Source: Acidobacteriota bacterium
Lineage (GTDB): Bacteria > Acidobacteriota > Terriglobia > Terriglobales > Acidobacteriaceae
Direction of reading: 5' to 3'
Length of the DNA stretch: 18,428 nucleotides
Assembly (NCBI GenBank): GCA_021801945.1
Contig: JAKABE010000027.1
Span: 1 to 18,428 of the forward strand
Shown here: in pieces, positions 13,200 to 18,428 of the stretch
Layout of the letters: every line of letters starts with the position of its first letter
Position numbering within the stretch: position 1 is the stretch's first letter
Program-made: the position numbers and the translations under genes
The notes under the pieces: model-generated
Seen by the model: the letters and a program-made list of their open reading frames with translations, nothing else
What the model was told of the DNA's origin: nothing
Databases searched by the model: none

Positions 13200-15686
13200 A
13201 TGGCGTTCGCAAACAACGCTTTTGGGGCATCGCTGGCGCAGGCGCTGCGCAGGCTGGCCAAAGCTCCGCTTTTCACCACGATTACTTTGCTCACGCTGGC
13301 TATCGCCATCGGAGCCAATACCGCGATCTTCAGCGTGGTGGACGGCATTCTGCTGAAGCCGCTTCCCTATCCTCAGTCGGATCGGTTGATCGGCCTTTGG
13401 GAGACCGCGCCGGGAGTGAATCTGCCCGACCTGAACATGGCCGAGTTTCTGTACTTCACCTTTCGGGAGCAGAACCACACCTTTGTGGATGTGGGTGCGT
13501 ACAACGGCGACGGGCTGAGCGTGACTGGCACGGGGCTGCCCGAGCACGTCCATGGAATGGACGTGACCGATGGCACTCTGCCGCTGCTGGGAGCCAAGCC
13601 CCTGCTGGGGCGGCTGTTCACCCGCCACGACGACTCGCACGGCGCGGCGAAGACCGTGGTGCTCTCGTATGGATACTGGCAGCGGCGCTACGGCGGGAGC
13701 CGCTCGGTGGTGGGCCAGAACATCACTATCAACGGCACGCCGCGGGAGATCATCGGCGTCCTGCCGCGCGAATTTCAGTTTCTCGACGACCGCAAAGCGG
13801 ACCTCTATTTGCCCTACCAGTGGGACCGCAGCAAAGTGGAGCTCGGCGACTTCAATTTCGAGGCGCTGGCCCGGCTGAAGCCGGGAGTGACGATGAAAGA
13901 GGCAAGCGCCGATGTGGCGCGTATGATTCCCATCGCCATCCGCAGCTTTCCGCCGCCGCAGGGGTTCAGCAAGGAGACTTTTGTAAAGGCGCAAATCCAG
14001 CCGGCCCTGCGCACACTCAAGAAGGTTGAGATCGGCGACGTGGGGAACGCGCTTTGGGTGCTGATGGGTTCGATCCTGGTGGTGCTGCTGGTGGCCTGCG
14101 CCAACGTGGCCAACCTGCTGATGGTGCGGGCGGAGGGGCGGAGGCAGGAGTTGGCGATTCGCTCCGCGTTGGGCGCCAGCCGCGCCAACATCGCGCTCGA
14201 GCTGCTGCTGGAATGCATGGTGCTCAGCCTGGCCGGGGGGCTGGCGGGGCTGGGGCTGGCCTACGGCGCGCTGCGGGCGCTGGTGGCCATTGCGCCCACG
14301 GGGCTGCCGCGCCTGCACGAGATCGGCATCGATGCGCCCGTGCTGCTGTTTACTCTGGGGCTGGTTCTGTTTGTGAGCCTGATGGTGGGCATCTTTCCCG
14401 TGCTGAAGTACTCCGGGGTGCGGGCGCACACGGGGCTGCGCGAAGGCCGCACGCTGAGCCAGAGCCGCGAGCGGCATCGCGCGCGGAAAGTGCTGGTGGT
14501 CGTGCAGGTGGCGCTGGCGTTGGTGCTCACCATCTGCTCGGGGCTGATGATCCGGACCTTTCACGCGCTGGTGCGCGTCGATCCCGGCTTCTCCAACCCG
14601 GCCGCGCTGGAGACGTTCAGCATCTTCATTCCTACAACGCAGGTTCCGGAGACGGATAACAAGCGCGTGGTGCTCATGGAGCAGCAGATGGACGAAAAGC
14701 TGGCAGCCATTCCCGGCGTAAGCTCGGTGGGCATGACGACGACGGTTCCCATGAACGGCAATTACAGCTTTAACCCGGTGTACGCGGAAAACCATACCTA
14801 CCGCGAGGGCGAGCTTCCGCCGCTGCGGCGCTTCAGCTTTGTCTCGCCCGGATTTTTCGCCGCCCTGGGCACGCCGATGATAGCGGGACGGGACTTCACG
14901 TGGACTGAGGAGTTCGACAAGCGGCCGGTGGCTATCGTGAGCCAGAATTTCGCCCGAGAGTACTGGGGCAGCGCGGCCACTGCGCTGGGCCAACGCATTC
15001 GCCGAACGCCTAACGATGAGTGGTACGAGATCGTAGGCGTGGCGGGCAACATCTACGACGACGGGGTGGACAAGCCGGCACCCACCGCCGTGTACTGGCC
15101 GCTCTTTCAAAACGGCGCCTACGGGATCAAGGAGTTTGTTCAGCGCTACGTGAATTTTGTAGTGCGCTCGCCGATGGCCGGCAGGTCGGCCTTTCTCAAG
15201 GAGGTGCAACGAGCCGTGTGGTCAGTGGACCCGGAGCTGCCGCTAGCGATGCCGACCACGCTGGGCGTGCTGTATACGAAGTCGATGGCGCGCACGTCGT
15301 TCACGCTGGTGCTGCTGAGCGTGGCGGGAGGGATGGCGCTGCTGCTGGGCATCATCGGCATCTACGGCGTGATTTCCTATGCCGTGTCGCAGCGCACGCA
15401 CGAGATCGGGATTCGCATGGCGCTGGGGGCGCAACGAGAGGACCTGACAGCGCTGTTTGTGCGCCAAGGCCTGACGCTTGCGTGCGTGGGCGTGGCGTGC
15501 GGTCTGGTGATCGCGGCGATCACCTTGCGGCTGATGGCGTCGCTGCTGTTCGGGGTGAAGCCGGTCGATGCGTTCACCTACGGCCTGGCTAGCGTGGGCA
15601 CAGCCGCCATTGCCTGGCTTGCCTGTTACCTTCCGGCGCGCCGGGCCGCAGGAGTGAACCCGGTGGATGCGCTGAGGGCGGAATAG
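13200..15686 (+). CDS. ADOP family permease (MacB/FtsX-like, duplicated)
   Basis: An 828-residue inner-membrane protein with two tandem MacB-type modules. Order: membrane segment 25-47, periplasmic MacB_PCD domain about 50-280, FtsX segments at about 286-306, 336-364 and 380-402, second entry segment 429-451, second periplasmic domain about 455-695, and FtsX segments at about 701-724, 757-778 and 795-811, giving 8 membrane segments. Each FtsX part carries the ATPase-contacting motif: [17 protein letters not shown] (312-328) and [15 protein letters not shown] (732-746). This is the acidobacterial duplicated orphan permease layout; as usual no ATP-binding subunit is adjacent. Related proteins move lipids, lipoproteins, antibiotics or peptides, or transmit force across the envelope; the substrate is unknown. 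ATG 13200 is supported by GAGGAG (13187-13192), 7 bases upstream; TTG 13182 is less likely. Long antisense frames across it are composition artefacts. Confidence 0.95.
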   Translation: MAFANNAFGASLAQALRRLAKAPLFTTITLLTLAIAIGANTAIFSVVDGILLKPLPYPQSDRLIGLWETAPGVNLPDLNMAEFLYFTFREQNHTFVDVGAYNGDGLSVTGTGLPEHVHGMDVTDGTLPLLGAKPLLGRLFTRHDDSHGAAKTVVLSYGYWQRRYGGSRSVVGQNITINGTPREIIGVLPREFQFLDDRKADLYLPYQWDRSKVELGDFNFEALARLKPGVTMKEASADVARMIPIAIRSFPPPQGFSKETFVKAQIQPALRTLKKVEIGDVGNALWVLMGSILVVLLVACANVANLLMVRAEGRRQELAIRSALGASRANIALELLLECMVLSLAGGLAGLGLAYGALRALVAIAPTGLPRLHEIGIDAPVLLFTLGLVLFVSLMVGIFPVLKYSGVRAHTGLREGRTLSQSRERHRARKVLVVVQVALALVLTICSGLMIRTFHALVRVDPGFSNPAALETFSIFIPTTQVPETDNKRVVLMEQQMDEKLAAIPGVSSVGMTTTVPMNGNYSFNPVYAENHTYREGELPPLRRFSFVSPGFFAALGTPMIAGRDFTWTEEFDKRPVAIVSQNFAREYWGSAATALGQRIRRTPNDEWYEIVGVAGNIYDDGVDKPAPTAVYWPLFQNGAYGIKEFVQRYVNFVVRSPMAGRSAFLKEVQRAVWSVDPELPLAMPTTLGVLYTKSMARTSFTLVLLSVAGGMALLLGIIGIYGVISYAVSQRTHEIGIRMALGAQREDLTALFVRQGLTLACVGVACGLVIAAITLRLMASLLFGVKPVDAFTYGLASVGTAAIAWLACYLPARRAAGVNPVDALRAE

Positions 15687-15822
15687 GCCAGAAAGTGCCG
15701 TCCCGCAATGGAGAACGACTGTCCACCTTGTGACCTAAGGCACACACGCAAAGCTCAGAGTGCTGGAGAATGATTCTGTAAGGCCCGCTGGCTCTTTGCC
15801 GCGTGCCCGGGAGAAGAAACGA

Positions 15823-16809
15823 ATGAGCGATCTTGCCCAACTGGCTGAAGCCGTTGCCGTTGACCCGTTGGTCGGCCACCCCGCCGACTACCACGTCTTT
15901 CACAAGTTCATTGAGCGCTGCAAGGATCTGCCGGCGATCACGACGGCGGTGGTATGGCCGATGACGGACGTGGCCCTGCGTGGGGCCGTGGAGGCGAATG
16001 CCGAGGGGTTGATTGAGCCGACCCTGATCGGGCCCGAGGCGGAGATGAAGGCACTGGCCGCAAAGATCGGCGTGGAAATTGGCGGGTTCCCCCTTCTGAA
16101 TGCCGAAACCGAAGCCAAGGCCGCCGAGCTGGGCGTAGCCATCTGCCGCTCCGGCGGGGCGCAGGCCATGATGAAGGGCAGCCTGCACACTGACGAGATG
16201 ATGAAGGCAGCCATGCAGCGCGATACAGGGCTGCGCACCGCGCGCCGCATCTCGCACGTTTTCATTATGGATACGCCGGCCTACGCGCGCACCCTGCTGA
16301 TTACCGACGCAGCCATCAACATCACGCCGGAGCTGGAAGACAAGGTCGACATCGTGCAGAACGCCATTGGCCTGGCGCATGCGCTGGGCATTCCCCAGCC
16401 GAAGGTGGCGCTGTTATCGGCGGTCGAAACGGTAAACCCCAAGATCAAATCCACGCTGGACGCCGCGGCGCTGTGCAAGATGGCGGAACGGGGCCAGATC
16501 ACTGGCGGCATTCTCGACGGGCCGCTGGCCTTCGACACCGCGGTAAGCGCGAAAGCCGCCGCCATCAAGAAGCTGGTTTCGCCGGTGACGGGACAGGCCG
16601 ACATCCTGGTAGTGCCGGACCTGGAGAGCGGCAACATGCTCGCCAAGCAGCTCGAATACCTGGGTGGGGCGCAGCTAGCCGGAATCGTCCTCGGCGCGCG
16701 CGTGCCGGCGATCCTCACCAGCCGCGCAGACTCGGCGGCCACACGGCTCACCAGTTGCGCGGTGGCTGTGCTGCTGCACTATGCGGCGCACCCGGCGGTG
16801 CGGGTCTGA
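15823..16809 (+). CDS. Phosphate acetyltransferase / phosphate butyryltransferase family enzyme
   Basis: A 328-residue cytoplasmic enzyme of the PTA_PTB family, which exchanges CoA and phosphate on an acyl group (acyl-CoA + Pi to acyl-phosphate + CoA). Motifs present: MMKGSLHTDEMM (116-127), LLITDAAINITPELEDKVDIVQNAI (158-182, first twenty residues and on), GPLAFDTAVS (233-242), VPDLESGNMLAKQL (264-277) and VPAILTSRADS (294-304). These resemble Ptb and the phosphotransacylase half of proteins that also carry an enoyl-CoA hydratase-like domain; that extra N-terminal domain is not present here. ATG 15823 is preceded by GGGAGA 8 bases upstream; the frame is open to 15760 without support. A dyad AGAAT-G-ATTCT is at 15767-15777. 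No acetate or butyrate kinase gene is next to it, so the acyl-phosphate user is elsewhere. Acetyl versus butyryl preference cannot be told. Confidence 0.9.
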   Translation: MSDLAQLAEAVAVDPLVGHPADYHVFHKFIERCKDLPAITTAVVWPMTDVALRGAVEANAEGLIEPTLIGPEAEMKALAAKIGVEIGGFPLLNAETEAKAAELGVAICRSGGAQAMMKGSLHTDEMMKAAMQRDTGLRTARRISHVFIMDTPAYARTLLITDAAINITPELEDKVDIVQNAIGLAHALGIPQPKVALLSAVETVNPKIKSTLDAAALCKMAERGQITGGILDGPLAFDTAVSAKAAAIKKLVSPVTGQADILVVPDLESGNMLAKQLEYLGGAQLAGIVLGARVPAILTSRADSAATRLTSCAVAVLLHYAAHPAVRV

Positions 16810-16899
16810 GAAGCGGTCCGCAAGCCAGCTCCTTCGCGAAGATCGTAGTGGAACAAGAGTCAAAGGATACTCGACGCCAGCGCCGAAGCAGGCTGCCGG

Positions 16900-16905
16900 T
16901 ATAAT
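16900..16905 (+). promoter_or_regulatory. Perfect -10 box with no gene behind it
   Basis: TATAAT on + is followed by no start codon with a ribosome binding site. A transcript would begin near 16912, pass a hairpin CTCCCA-CC-TGGGAG (16935-16948) and run antisense into the end of the short coiled-coil gene. No convincing -35 is present. Confidence 0.25.
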
Positions 16906-16979
16906 CCTGGCCTTCGCGCAAGCTTTTGAACGGCCTCCCACCTGGGAGCAAGAAGACGCTCGGCCCTGGCCTCAGGCGC

Positions 16980-17243
16980 TCAGCGTGCGGCTGCTCGCTG
17001 AAGGTCCGCCCATGACCCCTGGGACACTTTGGAGATCTTGGGAAGCTCCGGGCTATCGAAGTTGTTCGGAGTGGACTCAATGAGATGCGGAATCCGATCG
17101 CTGAAGCGCCGATCTTCCTCTTCGAGGAGCCCAAACAGACTCTGCTGAATGGCGGAAAGAAGAGCCTCTCTCTTTTTCAGTTCATCCAGTTCCGCCGTAA
17201 CCGAAGCGACCCGCTCCTTGAGATCTTCCCTGATGTCTCGCAC
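16980..17243 (-). CDS. Short coiled-coil protein of unknown function
   Basis: An 87-residue soluble protein not assigned to a family. Residues 1-49 form a long charged amphipathic helix with heptad-like spacing (VRDIREDLKERVASVTAELD, then LKKREALLSAIQQSLFGLLE), followed by EEEDRRFSDRIPHLIE and a less ordered tail. There is no signal peptide or membrane segment. The start is taken as GTG 17243 because GGAGG stands 9 bases upstream (minus strand); the frame is open to ATG 17276 and ATG 17300, where the added residues look unlike protein and have no ribosome binding site. A possible -10 (TACTAT, minus, 17267-17272) fits this start. It is divergent from the aldo/keto reductase gene, 147 bases apart. 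It may oligomerise or act as an adaptor; no function can be given. Confidence 0.6.
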   Translation of the reverse strand: MRDIREDLKERVASVTAELDELKKREALLSAIQQSLFGLLEEEDRRFSDRIPHLIESTPNNFDSPELPKISKVSQGSWADLQRAAAR

Positions 17244-17357
17244 CGTATAGGTCCTCCATTGCGGGAATAGTAGCATTGGCGCAGTGAACCATGAATACAA
17301 CTATGGTGTGCCCTTGCACTGAACACGAAATCAAGGGGCGCATACCGGTTTTTTCAA

Positions 17358-17384
17358 TTGTTTCGCTGCCCCATGGTCTATGTT
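17358..17384 (+). promoter_or_regulatory. Probable promoter for a leaderless aldo/keto reductase mRNA
   Basis: TATGTT (17379-17384) ends 6 bases before the ATG at 17391, placing the transcript start on or next to the start codon. TTGTTT (17358-17363) lies 15 bases upstream of it, a slightly short spacer. No Shine-Dalgarno precedes the gene. Confidence 0.35.
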
Positions 17385-17390
17385 TGAGAT

Positions 17391-18368
17391 ATGACAGAAT
17401 CTACTTCCCATTCTCTCCGTACTCTCGGCAACTCAGACCTTCACCTCACTTCCATCGGCTTTGGCGCGTGGGCTATTGGCGGCGGCGACTGGCCCTTTGC
17501 CTGGGGTCCCCAGGATGATAAGGAATCGATTGCCGCCATCCATCGCGCGCTGGATCTGGGAATCAACTGGATCGACACTGCGGCCGTCTATGGACTCGGC
17601 CACTCGGAAGAGGTAGTAGCCCGGGCGCTAAAGGGCATCGGCCACAAGCCGTACGTCTTCACCAAGTGCTCGCGCCGCTGGAACCCCGACCGAACCATCT
17701 ACGGCTCGCTGAAGCCTGCATCGCTGGCCGAAGAACTGGAGGGCTCGCTGCGCCGGTTGGGTGTAGATGCCATCGACCTTTACCAGGTGCACTGGCCCGA
17801 CCCGGATGCGGACATTGAAGCGGGGTGGGAGGCGCTGGCGCGGTTGCGCGAACAGGGCAAGATCCGCTGGATCGGCGTCTCCAACTTCAATGTCGAGCAG
17901 ATGAAGCGCGCCCAGAAGATCGCGCCCATCACCAGCCTGCAACCGCCGTACTCGATGCTGCGCCGGGCCATCGAGGCGGAGATCCTTCCCTTTGCGAAGG
18001 AGAACGGAATCGGGGTGATCAATTATTCCCCCATGCTTTCAGGAATGCTAACCGGCAAGATGACCGCCGAGCGCGTAGCAGCCATGCCCGCCGACGACTG
18101 GCGCAAGCGCGCGGTGGAGTTCAACGAGCCGCGGCTGAGCAAGAACCTGCGCCTGGTGGAGTTTCTGCGCGAGATCGGCCAGGGCCATAACGTGGGCCCA
18201 GGAGTGGTGGCCGTGGCCTGGACGCTGCATCATGCAGCCATTACCGCGGCGATTGTGGGCGGACGCAGTGCGAAGCAGGTGGAGGAGTTGGCCCCGGCAT
18301 TGGAGTTCAGGCTCAGCGAGCAGGAATACGAACGCATCAACACCTACCTGGCATCGGACGCGGCCTGA
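17391..18368 (+). CDS. Aldo/keto reductase
   Basis: A 325-residue NADPH-dependent TIM-barrel oxidoreductase that reduces aldehydes or ketones. The catalytic tetrad is complete: D62 and Y67 in [15 protein letters not shown]92 in VFTKCSRRW and H134 in YQVHWPDP. Other marks are [16 protein letters not shown] at the first strand, [14 protein letters not shown] in the middle, [16 protein letters not shown], and the cofactor-binding end [19 protein letters not shown]. The pattern is that of the AKR11/12-like bacterial group (YhdN/IolS type, often stress-linked) rather than AKR3/5. There is no signal peptide. ATG 17391 has no ribosome binding site, and a TATGTT lies where the -10 of a leaderless mRNA would be. 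A terminator-like hairpin follows 31 bases after the stop. The physiological substrate is unknown. Confidence 0.93.
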   Translation: MTESTSHSLRTLGNSDLHLTSIGFGAWAIGGGDWPFAWGPQDDKESIAAIHRALDLGINWIDTAAVYGLGHSEEVVARALKGIGHKPYVFTKCSRRWNPDRTIYGSLKPASLAEELEGSLRRLGVDAIDLYQVHWPDPDADIEAGWEALARLREQGKIRWIGVSNFNVEQMKRAQKIAPITSLQPPYSMLRRAIEAEILPFAKENGIGVINYSPMLSGMLTGKMTAERVAAMPADDWRKRAVEFNEPRLSKNLRLVEFLREIGQGHNVGPGVVAVAWTLHHAAITAAIVGGRSAKQVEELAPALEFRLSEQEYERINTYLASDAA

Positions 18369-18393
18369 GAATGAGCCGGCATCCCCACCAATG

Positions 18394-18428
18394 AAAAACC
18401 CCGGCCACCGTCAGCGGCTCGGGGGGGA
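18394..18428 (+). terminator. Terminator-like hairpin after the aldo/keto reductase, cut by the window edge
   Basis: After AAAAA (18394-18398) comes a GC stem: CCCCGGCC (18399-18406) pairs with GGC-T-CGGGG (18416-18424), with one bulged T and a 9-base loop. The T-run that should complete it would lie outside the window. Its position, 31 bases after the stop, fits a terminator of the reductase gene. Confidence 0.55.

Noticed and set aside
13140..15209. A 689-codon open frame on the minus strand across the ADOP gene
   Set aside because: It is antisense to a complete, motif-rich permease. Its product is a His/Arg/Gln-rich low-complexity sequence typical of a GC-rich gene read backwards, and it has no ribosome binding site.
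1..18428. A mobile element, phage or defence island
   Set aside because: No transposase, integrase, terminal repeats, tRNA-flanked insertion, restriction or CRISPR genes were found on either strand; composition appears even throughout.

Overview
The window looks like chromosomal DNA of a GC-rich Gram-negative bacterium, most likely an acidobacterium (class Terriglobia, Acidobacteriaceae-like). The main support is the 828-residue permease at 13200-15686. It has the duplicated MacB-periplasmic-domain/FtsX layout with 8 membrane segments and no ATPase beside it, the 'acidobacterial duplicated orphan permease' (ADOP) architecture that is abundant in that phylum. The tartrate/malate uptake-and-oxidation pair, the arabinan-degrading enzyme and the long intergenic sequence at 1281-1725 fit a soil plant-polymer degrader. 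No rRNA, tRNA, CRISPR array, transposase or phage gene was seen, so this is a core-genome-like stretch rather than a mobile island.

Layout. (i) 1-1280: a secreted GH43 endo-arabinanase on +. (ii) 1281-1725: a gene-free convergent gap that resembles a dispersed intergenic repeat. (iii) 1726-6029: five genes on -, in transcription order DJ-1/PfpI protein, GuaD-like deaminase, Xaa-Pro peptidase, accB and accC. The last three form the peptidase-accB-accC arrangement known from many bacteria. (iv) 6155-7403: a + pair, family-5 uracil-DNA glycosylase and a cupin protein, divergent from (iii). (v) 7550-7807 (-): a small secreted protein with 9-residue repeats and its own good promoter and ribosome binding site. 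(vi) 7979-9330 (-): an 82-residue unknown protein followed by a Gfo/Idh/MocA dehydrogenase. (vii) 9683-12126 (-): tartrate/D-malate dehydrogenase plus an ACS-family MFS carrier, a compact catabolic operon. (viii) 12441-12908 (-): a stand-alone cyclic-nucleotide-binding-fold protein, divergent from the ADOP permease on + (13200-15686). (ix) 15823-16809 (+): a phosphate acetyl/butyryltransferase. (x) 16980-17243 (-): a short coiled-coil protein, divergent from an aldo/keto reductase on + (17391-18368), which is followed by a terminator-like hairpin at the window edge.

How the genes fit together. AccB and AccC supply the biotin carrier and biotin carboxylase of acetyl-CoA carboxylase for fatty-acid synthesis. 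The MFS carrier and dehydrogenase would import and oxidise tartrate or D-malate. The phosphotransacylase connects acyl-CoA and acyl-phosphate pools. The glycosylase, cupin, deaminase and DJ-1 protein look like housekeeping or stress functions.

No clearly new multi-gene system is evident. The items most worth a second look are the nonapeptide-repeat secreted protein with its regulatory region, the cyclic-nucleotide-binding protein with an altered phosphate-binding cassette and a dyad over its probable -10, the 8-bp tandem repeat between accB and accC, the two apparently leaderless genes, and the 82-residue protein paired with the dehydrogenase.
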